From the NCBI GenBank assembly GCA_947624745.1, contig CANQLR010000009.1:1-64000 (forward strand): a stretch of DNA of 64,000 nucleotides, written 5' to 3'. Of this stretch, positions 1-8,352 are shown piece by piece. This DNA comes from an uncultured Clostridia bacterium. GTDB lineage: Bacteria; Bacillota; Clostridia; Oscillospirales; Ruminococcaceae. Under the pieces are notes generated by a model. That model was not told the origin of the DNA and ran no database searches. It saw only the letters and a program-made list of their open reading frames with translations. Both the position numbers and the translations under genes were made by a program. Numbering within the stretch: the first letter of the stretch is position 1; every line of letters begins with the position of its first letter.

Positions 1-181
1 CGGGGGTCTCCCCGTTTGCCGAGCGATGAGCGAGGCAAAGAAAAGGTTGGGGCTATACCAAGAGTAAACGGTTGCGCACAGAGCAGGGGCGTTATCTTCC
101 AATTTGCCGAGCGGCGAGCGAGGCAAAGAAAAGCCGGGGCTACATCAAAAGTAAATGGTTGCGCACAAAGCCGAGGGGGGA
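1..181. repeat. two tandem copies of an ~85-bp hairpin repeat
   Basis: Two units begin at about 14 and 102. Each has TTTGCCGAGCG, GAGCGAGGCAAAGAAAAG, a GGGGCTA run and then AGTAAAYGGTTGCGCACARAGC. TTTGCC and GGCAAA can pair as a short stem. A third copy of the front half is at 4997, and both it and the first copy here follow a GGGG/CCCC hairpin. The ORF called over this stretch (16..219) only translates the repeat, so I treat it as non-coding. Function unknown; a dispersed intergenic repeat family is the simplest reading. Confidence 0.6.
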
Positions 182-267
182 GCGGTGAGCCCGTAAGGCG
201 AAGCCGTGATTTGCCATAACGTTATAAAGCAAATCGCGGCGAGCCAAAAGGGCTCACCGCGACGGCT

Positions 268-359
268 TGGCGGAGCAGGAGAGATTCGAACTCTCGGACG
301 GTTCATCACCGTCACACGATTTCCAGTCGTGCTCGTTATGACCACTTCGATACTGCTCC
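268..359 (-). tRNA. tRNA-Ser (GGA)
   Basis: On the minus strand the acceptor arm GGAGCAG pairs with CTGCTCC, followed by discriminator G and an encoded CCA. The anticodon stem CACGA/TCGTG encloses loop CTGGAAA, giving anticodon GGA, which reads UCC/UCU serine codons. The long variable arm (GACGGTGATGAACCGTC) is typical of class II tRNA-Ser. The T arm carries GTTCGAATC. Confidence 0.95.
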
Positions 360-489
360 GTGTTCATAGCGCTGTCTGCAACATTCGCTATTATATCACA
401 TTCCGAAGCAAATTGCAACCCCTTTTTCAAAAAAATTTTTCGCGGGCCGTTTTTTCCGTAATTTTAATAAATTCTTAAGAAAATCCCTC

Positions 490-518
490 TTGTCTATTTT
501 TGTCGGACGTGCTACAAT
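490..518 (+). promoter_or_regulatory. promoter of the VanR/S/Y-like operon
   Basis: TTGTCT (490-495), a 17-base spacer and TACAAT (513-518) lie about 45 bases upstream of the response regulator start. Confidence 0.6.
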
Positions 519-562
519 TATCTTGAGAAGCGGTTTAAAATTTATTTAAGGAAGTGGACGGT

Positions 563-1255
563 TTGTATAACATTCTTATCTGCGACGACGAGCGGGACAT
601 CGTTTCCGCTCTCAAAATCTATCTTCAGGGCGAGGGCTACGGACTTTACGAGGCCTATAACGGCGCCGAGGCGTTAAAAATTCTTCGGACGGGGAAGATA
701 CACCTCGTTCTCATGGACATCATGATGCCTGTGCAGGACGGCATTTCTGCCCTTTCCGAGCTTCGCTCCTTCACCAACGTTCCGGTGATATTTCTCACCG
801 CGAAGTCGGAGGACACCGACAAAATTTTAGGGCTGAATCTGGGCGCGGACGACTACATCACAAAGCCCTTCAACCCGGTCGAGGTCTTGGCGAGGGTGCG
901 CTCGCACATACGAAGGTATGTCATGCTCGGCAGCGCCCCGGAAAGCCCCGACATGATCCGCCTCGGCGGGGTAGAGATACGGGACGGCGACCGAACGGTC
1001 AGCGTCGACGGCGAGGAGATCCGCCTTACCGCCAAGGAATACGAGATCTTATACTTTCTGATGTCGAACGCCGGGACGGTCTATTCCCCCTCCGAGATAT
1101 ACCGAAAGGTCTGGGGAAACGTGCCGATAGGCGTCGACAACGCCATCGCGGTGCACATACGCCATCTTCGCGAGAAGATAGAGATCGACCCCGCCGAGCC
1201 GCGCTATTTAAAGGTAGTGTGGGGCAGGGGCTACAAATTCGACAAGGACGTTTAA
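563..1255 (+). CDS. OmpR/PhoB-family response regulator (VanR-like)
   Basis: A two-domain transcription factor: an N-terminal receiver domain (about 1-115) and a C-terminal winged helix (about 130-228). Counted from the TTG start, the acidic pair is D8/D9, the phosphoacceptor D52 in LMDIMMP, and the conserved lysine K101 in YITKPF. The track begins at GTG 554, but that codon lies inside the ribosome site AAGGAAG, so TTG at 563, with 8 bases of spacing, is the better start (230 aa). The histidine kinase and a VanY-like peptidase follow on the same strand. It is probably phosphorylated by that kinase and controls envelope genes. The actual signal cannot be read from sequence. Confidence 0.9.
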   Translation: MYNILICDDERDIVSALKIYLQGEGYGLYEAYNGAEALKILRTGKIHLVLMDIMMPVQDGISALSELRSFTNVPVIFLTAKSEDTDKILGLNLGADDYITKPFNPVEVLARVRSHIRRYVMLGSAPESPDMIRLGGVEIRDGDRTVSVDGEEIRLTAKEYEILYFLMSNAGTVYSPSEIYRKVWGNVPIGVDNAIAVHIRHLREKIEIDPAEPRYLKVVWGRGYKFDKDV

Positions 1256-1274
1256 AAAAGGGGAGCTGAAACGG

Positions 1275-3860
1275 TTGAGAAAGCTAAGGTATTCCGCGGT
1301 GCTTAAGGCCGTGGCGGTGATCGTCGCCGCAGCCGCGTTCACGGCGGCGTTTTTCGGGGGAGTTCTTGCCGTCATCTGCTGGCAGAACAACGTTTATCTT
1401 GACGGCGGCGGGGAGTTCATGCAAAACTCCCTTGAAGGCGTGGTCGGCAGCATGACCAAGATCCGCGCCGAGCTCTCCCTGGGCGATGGCAGACCGCCCG
1501 AATTTATCGGCAGCCTGCCTTTTGACAGCGAGACCGAGGACGGCCTTTTGCTTACCCTTCGCGACCGCGACGGCGGAGTCGTCTACTCGACCGGGCCGAG
1601 CCTTGCCGAGTACGCCTTCGGCTACAGCGCGGTCTACTCGGAGGAGGTAAAGATAAAGACCCACTACCCCGACAGGCGCGAGGAATATTTGCAAAGCGGC
1701 TTTGCAAGCGCCTCCGAGGCGACGGCCGAGATGAACCGTCTCATGGAGGAGAACGGCTTCGAGGGGATAGTAAAGCTCACCCTTCTTTCCGCGAGCGGAA
1801 AAACCGGCGAGGCCGCCCTCGGCTGGTCGGGAAGTTCCGACGGCGGCTACGGCAGCTATCTTTTGGCGCCGGAGGGAGAATACGAAGCCGCCGAGGCTTC
1901 GGACGAGCCCGCTCTCATGGAAATTCAGACCGCGACCACCGTTACCGTCGGCTGCGGGGTCTACCTGAACCAAGAGTATACGGTCGTCCCGCCCGAGGTC
2001 GCAAGGATACTCATGGGAAAAGCTGCGGTCTCCTTCTACAACCCGAACACCGGCAAAAACGACACGGGATATGTGGTGTTCAATCCGAACACCGGGGATT
2101 ACTTTGTCTCGGCGAGCAGCGGCGAGGCCTCCCTTTTGCAGGATCTTATCGAAAGGACAAACTTCTATCTCTCCCAGAGGTCGCAATTTCTCAACGCGGT
2201 GCACAGCGGCGAGATATGGGAGATCACCGACATCAGCGTTTCGGGCGAGATCTCCCCGAGTGCGGACGAGACCTACACCGCGACGGTGTACCTTAACGAC
2301 GGCGTGGGGACGACTCCCGCCTACATGAGCGACGGCACCGTAAGGACCAATATGACCGTCTCCGCTGTAAGGACTATTTCGCGGCTTTCGCTTCTTTGGC
2401 CGATAGTCGCGGGCGGCAGCATGCTTGTTTTTCTGATCTCGGCGATATATCTCTGCTGCGCGGGCGGAAATATCAGGGGCGCGGAAGGGTATAAGCTCTC
2501 GAAGCTCGACTATATCCCCTTGGAGGCCTATATCATCGCGCTTTGTCAGGTGGGTTTTCTTCTCGTTGAGTGCTACATCATGTTCAACTACCGCGAGGCC
2601 CTCGTCAAATTCTACACCCAGCGTCTCTTTACCCTTGCCGCCTCGGCGGGGATAGTCTTCGGCTCGGGGCTTCTGCTCTCGATGTTTATTCTAAGCCTTG
2701 CCTCCCGCATAAAAAGCCGCGGGCTGATGAAGACCTCAATAATAGGCGGGCTTATCTTCGCGATAATTAAGCTCATCAGCCTTTCAAAATTTATCTTCGG
2801 CCGCATACGCTTCACCTGGAAGGCGATCCTGTTCGGCGCTTTCGTGGTGCTTTTGGACGCCGGCACGGTGCTCGTCGTTCTTCTTAGTGAAAATCTCGTC
2901 ATCGGGATAATAATTTACGCGATCACTCACGCGTTTATCATCGCGGCCTTTGCGGTGTGGGCGGCGGGGTTCTCGAATATCAGGGAGTACATCAAAAAGC
3001 TCAAAAAGGGCGAGCTGAACGAAACGGTAGATCGAAAATTCATGAACAGCGAGCTGTCACAGACCGCTTCCGACCTCGAGGGGGTAAGCGAGGGGGTAAA
3101 GCTCGCGGTGGACGAGAGAATGCGCTCGGAGCGGCTCAAGACAGAGCTTATCACGAACGTCTCGCACGACCTCAAGACCCCGCTCACCTCAATAGTTAAT
3201 TATGTTGACATACTTTCAAAGGACGACATCGAAGACGAGGCCGCGAAGGAGCACATCGGGATACTCAAGCGGCAGGCGGCGCGAATGAAAAAGCTCATCG
3301 AGGATCTTGTCGAGGTGTCGAAGGCGACGAGCAAGAACATCAGCTTCAGCCTCGAGCGCACCGACGTGAACCTTCTCATCACCCAGTCGGCGGCGGAATA
3401 TGAGGAGAAATTCGAGGCGGCGGGCCTCACCCAGATAATAAATATCCCGGAGGAAAAGATCACAGCTAACCTCGACGGCCGGCTGATGTGGCGTGTGCTC
3501 GACAACCTCCTCGGAAATATCCAAAAATACGCCCTCACCGGCACGAGGGTCTACATCACCGTCGAGGACAGGGGCGACGACGCGGTCATAAGCTTCAAGA
3601 ACATTTCGCGCTGTCCCATCGACGTTTCGGCAGAGGACCTGACCGAGCGCTTCGTGCGCGGCGACTCCTCGCGGAACACCGAGGGGAGCGGGCTCGGCCT
3701 GTCGATAGCGAAGAGCCTCTGCGAGCTCATGGACGTCGGGTTCAGGATCACCGTCGACGGCGACCTTTTCAAGGCGGAGCTCACGGTGAAAAAATGCGGC
3801 GACGGCGAGCTTTTGGAGGACGCCTCGGACAGCGAAGAAAGGGGAGCTGAAAATGGCTGA
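1275..3860 (+). CDS. large membrane sensor histidine kinase
   Basis: 861 aa, unusually long. One N-terminal membrane segment (about 10-33) is followed by an extracellular domain of roughly 340 residues with no repeat or family I recognise. A cluster of several membrane segments (about 375-565) then precedes HisKA (H631 in NVSHDLKTPL) and HATPase_c (DNLLGNIQKY near 742; GSGLGLSIAKSL near 805). Start is TTG 1275 with GGGGAG nine bases upstream. It is presumably the partner of the preceding regulator, and its end overlaps the peptidase gene by 8 bases, implying coupled translation. Catalytic motifs look complete. The multi-pass belt resembles VanS-type kinases only loosely. Confidence 0.9.
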   Translation: MRKLRYSAVLKAVAVIVAAAAFTAAFFGGVLAVICWQNNVYLDGGGEFMQNSLEGVVGSMTKIRAELSLGDGRPPEFIGSLPFDSETEDGLLLTLRDRDGGVVYSTGPSLAEYAFGYSAVYSEEVKIKTHYPDRREEYLQSGFASASEATAEMNRLMEENGFEGIVKLTLLSASGKTGEAALGWSGSSDGGYGSYLLAPEGEYEAAEASDEPALMEIQTATTVTVGCGVYLNQEYTVVPPEVARILMGKAAVSFYNPNTGKNDTGYVVFNPNTGDYFVSASSGEASLLQDLIERTNFYLSQRSQFLNAVHSGEIWEITDISVSGEISPSADETYTATVYLNDGVGTTPAYMSDGTVRTNMTVSAVRTISRLSLLWPIVAGGSMLVFLISAIYLCCAGGNIRGAEGYKLSKLDYIPLEAYIIALCQVGFLLVECYIMFNYREALVKFYTQRLFTLAASAGIVFGSGLLLSMFILSLASRIKSRGLMKTSIIGGLIFAIIKLISLSKFIFGRIRFTWKAILFGAFVVLLDAGTVLVVLLSENLVIGIIIYAITHAFIIAAFAVWAAGFSNIREYIKKLKKGELNETVDRKFMNSELSQTASDLEGVSEGVKLAVDERMRSERLKTELITNVSHDLKTPLTSIVNYVDILSKDDIEDEAAKEHIGILKRQAARMKKLIEDLVEVSKATSKNISFSLERTDVNLLITQSAAEYEEKFEAAGLTQIINIPEEKITANLDGRLMWRVLDNLLGNIQKYALTGTRVYITVEDRGDDAVISFKNISRCPIDVSAEDLTERFVRGDSSRNTEGSGLGLSIAKSLCELMDVGFRITVDGDLFKAELTVKKCGDGELLEDASDSEERGAENG

Positions 3861-4743
3861 ACAAAAGACGCGGCGGAGGGTAAAGCCCCTTCGCCTCACA
3901 GTGATGATATTGATCTTCATCGCCGCGGGGTATTTGGTGCTCTGCGCGGCGAAGGCGGGGGCGGACATCGTCGGGATAGTCGCCCAAAAGCTCAAAAAAG
4001 AGCCGGAGGAGGAGCGAATGATCCCGACAATGAGCCTCTACGACGGAAAAACCGCCGAGGGGGTCAAGCTTGACGGCGCGAAGGAGGACCAGTCGCTCAT
4101 GCTCATCAACACCGAGCACCTTCTGCCGGAGGGCTTTTCCGCGGACGTTTCGGAGTACCGCGAGACCGGGGTCTGGTTCAATAACTGTATGCACGAGGCA
4201 TACGGCGCGCTCTCCGACGACGTGAAGGACAAATTCGGCGAAAAGCTTTTCGTGAGCTCTGCCTACCGCACCGAGGAGGAGCAGAAGAAGCAGATCGAGG
4301 AGGAGGGCGACACCGCGCAGGCGGTCGGCGCTTCGGAGCACCAGGCGGGGCTCGCGGCGGATGTCTACATAATGAACTTCGCGGGGGAGGGGTTCATAAA
4401 AAGCGACGTCGGGAAGTGGATAAACTCCGACTGCTGGCAGTACGGCTTCATCATAAGGTACCCCAAGGGCAAAACGCGCGTCACCGGGATAGAATTCGAG
4501 CCGTGGCACTTAAGGTACGTCGGCAGCCCCCACGCCGAGTATATCATGCAAAACGGCCTGTGCTATGAGGAGTATATCGACTCCCTCGAAACGGGAGTTC
4601 TGTATAAAATATCCACCGCAGACGGCGATTACGCGGTGATCCGCTACTACGGCGACCCGCCAAAGATCCCCGAAAAGTATGAGGACGTCACCACCTCCCC
4701 CGATAATACCGGGGCAAAGATCGCGACGTTTAGGATAAAGTGA
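3853..4743 (+). CDS. VanY-like D-alanyl-D-alanine carboxypeptidase (M15B)
   Basis: 296 aa, with one N-terminal membrane anchor (about 13-33) and the catalytic domain outside. The zinc site is visible: SEHQAGLAADV with H163 and the following Asp, and EPWHLRYVG supplying the catalytic Glu and third ligand His. Enzymes of this family remove the terminal D-Ala from peptidoglycan stem peptides. The start overlaps the kinase stop, so regulator, kinase and peptidase form one transcript. No vanH, vanA/B or vanX homologue is nearby, so the locus more likely handles wall remodelling or sensing than glycopeptide resistance. Confidence 0.9.
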   Translation: MAEQKTRRRVKPLRLTVMILIFIAAGYLVLCAAKAGADIVGIVAQKLKKEPEEERMIPTMSLYDGKTAEGVKLDGAKEDQSLMLINTEHLLPEGFSADVSEYRETGVWFNNCMHEAYGALSDDVKDKFGEKLFVSSAYRTEEEQKKQIEEEGDTAQAVGASEHQAGLAADVYIMNFAGEGFIKSDVGKWINSDCWQYGFIIRYPKGKTRVTGIEFEPWHLRYVGSPHAEYIMQNGLCYEEYIDSLETGVLYKISTADGDYAVIRYYGDPPKIPEKYEDVTTSPDNTGAKIATFRIK

Positions 4744-4748
4744 AAGTG

Positions 4749-4785
4749 AACCCCCCGCGGGAATGATCCTGCGGGGGTTATTTTG
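4749..4785 (+). terminator. terminator after the VanY-like gene
   Basis: AACCCCCCGC and GCGGGGGTT form a stem followed by ATTTT, directly after the stop codon. Confidence 0.8.
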
Positions 4786-5816
4786 GAGTAGAGGGGGTTA
4801 TCGCGGTCAGCGCAGCACAAATACTAAAAAGGTTTCGCCGGCCTTTCCTCAAAAGGCCGCGGGTTTCCAAAGGGCAGAGCCCTTTGGCCGCGACCGCAGT
4901 CGCGAAATCCCTCTACGCGTCAGCGAGCGCAGGAGGGTAGCCAAAATCAGTCCTGCGGACTGTTTTGGCGTAGGGGACCCTCGCCGGGGGTCCCCTATTT
5001 GCCGAGCGGCGAGCGAGGCAAAGAAAAGCCGGAGCTAAGCAGAAAATGCAGATGTTGCGCTGTTGGAGGGGGCGAAGCCCCGAGGCGCCCGAAGGGCGCC
5101 GAGCCGCCGTGAGCAGCACGGCGGCTGAGACTGCGAAGCAGGCTCGCGGGGCTTCGCACGTGCGTGTCCATGGCTTTGTATCTTTAATGCAGTAAAGTAC
5201 AGACTCGCACATATAAGTAGAGGCACAAAGCTTGCGCTTCTCTGAAAACTACAGTAGAGGCACCGACCGGGGCGAAGCCCCAACATTCGCAGAGCGAATA
5301 TTGTCCGCCGCGCGGAAAGTTTTGCAGTTTCCTTTTAAAAGGCGCTGATTTCGACATATTGCAAAGTGTAAAAATATATATCGCGGCGGGTAGCGCGTTG
5401 AAAACGCGCTAAGGGCTTCGCCCCTGCTCCCTGCGTTTTAGCCGAGTTTGGTATGTACCAAACCAAACTCATAAGGTATTCGCTCGCGCGCTCGCTCATG
5501 CTATCTCAAGCCCCCACCCCTGCCCCTCCCCGGTGGGGAGGGGGCGGTCGACGTGCTTTCTAACTTCACTGCTGCAAAGTGCAAAATTGCACGCCCCGCG
5601 CGTCGAAGCCCCTGTGAGCCTTCGGCTCACGTTCGGCCATATGGGGGCCTCAAAACGCCTGCGTTTTGGGGTGGAGGAGGAGTGACGGAGTGAATGAGCG
5701 GTGGCACATTTCAGCTTTTAAAATGCCGCCGCGAATGATGCGTAGTCCGCGACTACGAGCGTGGCCGAACCGCTGCCCGCTTCGCAGACGGCCGTGGCTT
5801 CACCCCTCACACCTAC
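4786..5816. other. gene-free, hairpin-rich spacer
   Basis: About 1 kb with no ORF that has a ribosome site, recognisable protein or RNA motif. It is dense in GC-rich palindromes: GGGGCGAAGCCCC occurs near 5070 and 5273 and inverted near 5412, GGGGACCC/GGGGTCCCC near 4976, and a CCTCCCCGGTGGGGAGG block near 5534. The 102-type repeat recurs at 4997. Short ORFs here translate the palindromes. It looks like accumulated intergenic repeats. Confidence 0.55.
4997..5037. repeat. third copy of the 14/102 repeat (front half)
   Basis: ATTTGCCGAGCGGCGAGC continues into GAGGCAAAGAAAAGCCGG, matching positions 102-138 nearly base for base. As at position 1, it follows a GGGG/CCCC hairpin. The GGTTGCGCACA half is missing. 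Confidence 0.7.
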
Positions 5817-5850
5817 AAAAAAGCCTCCCCCCGGAAGGCTTTTATTATTA
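5817..5850 (-). terminator. terminator of the rnhA-nifS-nifU operon
   Basis: On the minus strand AAAAGCCT, a GGGGG-containing loop and AGGCTTTT are followed by more T, just after the nifU-like stop. The T/A-rich flanks on both sides would let it work both ways. Confidence 0.75.
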
Positions 5851-5858
5851 TTTTTCGC

Positions 5859-6287
5859 TTATATCCCGCAGCTTGCTTCTCTGTCCGGCACCTTGCCGAC
5901 GATCGGCTCGGGGTCTATGCCCTGCCTCTTATAATAGTCGGTGAGGGCGGCCTTTATCGCCTGCTCCGCCAGAACCGAGCAGTGCAGCTTTACTGTCGGG
6001 AGGCCGTCCAGAGCCTCGACGACCGCCTTGTTTGTGAGCTTGAGGGCGTCCTCGACGGGCTTGCCCTTGATGAGCTCGGTCGCCATCGACGAGGTCGCGA
6101 CCGCCGCGCCGCAGCCGAAGGTCTTGAACTTGACGTCGGTGATGATGCCGCCGTCTATTTTAAGGTACATTTTCATTATGTCGCCGCACTTGGCGTTGCC
6201 GACCTCGCCCACGCCGTCCGCGTTTTCGATCTCGCCGACGTTTCTCGGGTTGGCGAAGTGTTCCATTACCTTTTCGGAGTAGATCAT
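5859..6287 (-). CDS. NifU/IscU-type Fe-S cluster scaffold
   Basis: 142 aa, the usual size of the single-domain scaffold. Three conserved ligand cysteines are visible in NAKCGD, KTFGCGAA and KLHCSVLAE. The protein assembles [2Fe-2S] or [4Fe-4S] clusters on these residues using sulfur from a cysteine desulfurase. The desulfurase gene is immediately upstream (38-base gap), and AGGAA precedes the ATG. An extra cysteine sits in the last few residues (EASCGI). The NifS-NifU pair without IscA, HscA/B or ferredoxin is typical of Clostridia. Confidence 0.93.
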   Translation of the reverse strand: MIYSEKVMEHFANPRNVGEIENADGVGEVGNAKCGDIMKMYLKIDGGIITDVKFKTFGCGAAVATSSMATELIKGKPVEDALKLTNKAVVEALDGLPTVKLHCSVLAEQAIKAALTDYYKRQGIDPEPIVGKVPDREASCGI

Positions 6288-6325
6288 ACTAAAAACTTCC
6301 TTTCCTAAAATTTATTTCCTGCCGA

Positions 6326-7525
6326 TCACTCGGCGTCTATGTCCTCGTCGCGCAAAATTCTCTCCCAGAGCGGGCTCATCGCGCGAAGCTTTTCGACCGT
6401 TTTCGGCACCGTTTCGATGATGTAGTCGGCGTCCTCCTCGGTGTTGTCCTCGCCGAGGGTGATGCGGAGCGAGCCGTGCGCCGTCGAGTGGGGCAGGCCG
6501 ATCGCCAGAAGAACGTGCGACGGGTCGAGCGAGCCCGACGTGCAGGCAGAGCCGGAGGAGGCGAATATTCCCGCAAGGTCGAGGGACAAAAGCAGACTCT
6601 CGCCCTCTATCCCCCTAAACGAGATGTTCACGTTCCCGCAGAGGCGCTTTACCGGGTCGCCGTTTAGCCGCGATTCGGGAATTTTTAACAGTTCATTGAT
6701 TATCCTGTTGCGGATCTTCGAGAGGCGCTGCTGCTTCGCGGGAATGTCCGCGGTCGCGAGCTCTATCGCCTTCGCAAGGCCGACGATGGAGGCGACGTTT
6801 TCGGTGCCTGCGCGTTTCGAGCGCTCCTGGGCGCCGCCGTGAATGAGGTTCGGCAGGTTGATGCCGGTGCGCATATAAAGCGCTCCCACGCCCTTCGGCG
6901 CGTGTATCTTATGTCCCGAAAGGGACAGAAGGTCGATATTCATCTCGGCGACGTTTATCGGCACGTTGCCGACCGCCTGCACCGCGTCGGTGTGGAACCA
7001 GACCTTTTTCTCGCGGCAGATCTTACCGATCTCGGCGATGGGCTGAATTGTGCCTATCTCGTTGTTTGCGAACATGACCGAGACCAAAAACGTGTCGGGG
7101 CGTATCGCTTTTTCGATGTCGGCGGGGTTCACGAGCCCCATTTCGTCGACCGGGATATAGGTGACCTCGAAGCCGTGCTTTTCGAGATACTGCGCGGTAT
7201 GGAGCACCGCGTGATGCTCAAAAACGGTGGTAATAAGGTGCTTTTTTCCCTTCGGAGCCATTGCGTCGGCGGCGCATTTTATCGCCCAGTTGTCCGACTC
7301 GGACCCGCCGGAGGTGAAATATATCTCGTTGGTCTTGGCGCCGAGGGCCTTCGCGACCGTCTCGCGGGACTTTAAAATCGCCCTTGCAGAGTCCATTCCG
7401 AGGGAATAGATGCTTGAAGCGTTGCCGTAGCCTCCGGTGAGGTAGGGCATCATGGCCTCGAGGACCGGCTCGGATATTCTTGTCGTCGCCGAATTGTCGA
7501 CGTAGACGAATCTTTTATCCATCAA
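6326..7525 (-). CDS. NifS/IscS-type cysteine desulfurase
   Basis: 399 aa PLP enzyme that takes sulfur from cysteine, leaving alanine, and passes a persulfide to the scaffold. The PLP lysine is in [11 protein letters not shown], and the mobile-loop cysteine in [10 protein letters not shown] matches class I enzymes. EHHAVLH and FANNEIGT are further family motifs. AAGGAAG precedes ATG 7525. It lies between rnhA (60-base gap) and the nifU-like gene and is probably co-transcribed with both. It may also supply sulfur for tRNA thiolation. Confidence 0.95.
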   Translation of the reverse strand: MMDKRFVYVDNSATTRISEPVLEAMMPYLTGGYGNASSIYSLGMDSARAILKSRETVAKALGAKTNEIYFTSGGSESDNWAIKCAADAMAPKGKKHLITTVFEHHAVLHTAQYLEKHGFEVTYIPVDEMGLVNPADIEKAIRPDTFLVSVMFANNEIGTIQPIAEIGKICREKKVWFHTDAVQAVGNVPINVAEMNIDLLSLSGHKIHAPKGVGALYMRTGINLPNLIHGGAQERSKRAGTENVASIVGLAKAIELATADIPAKQQRLSKIRNRIINELLKIPESRLNGDPVKRLCGNVNISFRGIEGESLLLSLDLAGIFASSGSACTSGSLDPSHVLLAIGLPHSTAHGSLRITLGEDNTEEDADYIIETVPKTVEKLRAMSPLWERILRDEDIDAE

Positions 7526-7584
7526 ATTACTTCCTTTCCAAAAATTTGCGCAATTTCATTTTGCATTCAATTGCCGGGGTATGC

Positions 7585-8025
7585 TCAGCCCTTGAGCTTC
7601 ATGTATTCGCCGGCCGCGAGCCTGTCGCAGCGCTCGTTTTCGGGGTGACCGGCGTGGCCCTTCACCCAGACGAAGCTGACGCGGTGGATATCAAGAAGCC
7701 GCAGCAGCTCCTCCCAAAGATCGGGATTTAGGGCGGGCTTGCCGTCGGCTTTTTTCCAGCCTCTTGCCCGCCAGGAGCGCGCCCAGCCCTTTTCCACGCC
7801 GTCGCAGACGTATTTCGAGTCGGTCGTGAGCTCGACCTCGCAGGGCTCCTTGAGCGCCCTAAGCGCCATGATGACCGCGGTGAGCTCCATTCTGTTGTTT
7901 GTCGTGAGCGGCTCGGAGCCGGAGAGCTCCTTTTCGTTCCGCCCGTATTTCAGCACGACGCCCCAGCCTCCCGCGCCGGGGTTTCCGGAGCACGCGCCGT
8001 CGGTAAAAATGTAAACTTTTTTCAT
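7585..8025 (-). CDS. rnhA: ribonuclease HI
   Basis: 146 aa, close to the E. coli length. Active-site motifs are [11 protein letters not shown] (first Asp), [12 protein letters not shown] (Glu), TTDSKYV (second Asp) and [13 protein letters not shown] (His and last Asp). The enzyme cuts RNA in RNA-DNA hybrids, removing R-loops and primers. It is the first gene of a minus-strand operon with its own strong promoter, followed by the cysteine desulfurase. No functional link to Fe-S assembly is obvious. Confidence 0.95.
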   Translation of the reverse strand: MKKVYIFTDGACSGNPGAGGWGVVLKYGRNEKELSGSEPLTTNNRMELTAVIMALRALKEPCEVELTTDSKYVCDGVEKGWARSWRARGWKKADGKPALNPDLWEELLRLLDIHRVSFVWVKGHAGHPENERCDRLAAGEYMKLKG

Positions 8026-8066
8026 TGTAACAGTCTCTGTAAATAAGTTGCCGTGTGCTAACCGAT

Positions 8067-8095
8067 ATTATACTACGAAAATGCGGGTTTGTCAA
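8067..8095 (-). promoter_or_regulatory. promoter of rnhA
   Basis: On the minus strand, TTGACA (8095-8090), 17 bases, TATAAT (8072-8067). Both hexamers are consensus, about 40 bases from the rnhA start. Confidence 0.85.
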
Positions 8096-8294
8096 TAGAT
8101 TTTGGGGGAGGGGAGCGTGCAGAGGTAATAAATGTGTTATGAATAAGGAAAATTGAGAATTCGACACCTCTTTATTTTGAGTTTTATGAGTTCATCAGCG
8201 AACCCTTTTCCTCTTGTCATGTTATAATTGGCTAATCAAAAGCTTTTGCTATATTCTCATCTGCGGCTTTCACCTACTTTTTTCTCAAAATCTC

Positions 8295-8323
8295 TGGACA
8301 TTTTCTTACAATTGGTGTATAAT
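8295..8323 (+). promoter_or_regulatory. promoter of the AI-2E permease gene
   Basis: TGGACA, 17 bases, TATAAT about 30 bases before the ATG. The rest of the 8026-8352 intergenic stretch shows no further gene. Confidence 0.75.
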
Positions 8324-8352
8324 ATATGTAAGCTTTTTCGGAGGTTTAAATT

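Noticed and set aside
1-181. CRISPR-like array from the repeated TTTGCCGAGCG units
   Set aside because: Only two adjacent units of about 85 bases with near-identical whole sequence and no unique spacers; no cas gene in the window.
563-4743. Glycopeptide resistance operon
   Set aside because: Only regulator, kinase and VanY-like genes are present; no vanH, ligase or vanX, so resistance is not supported.
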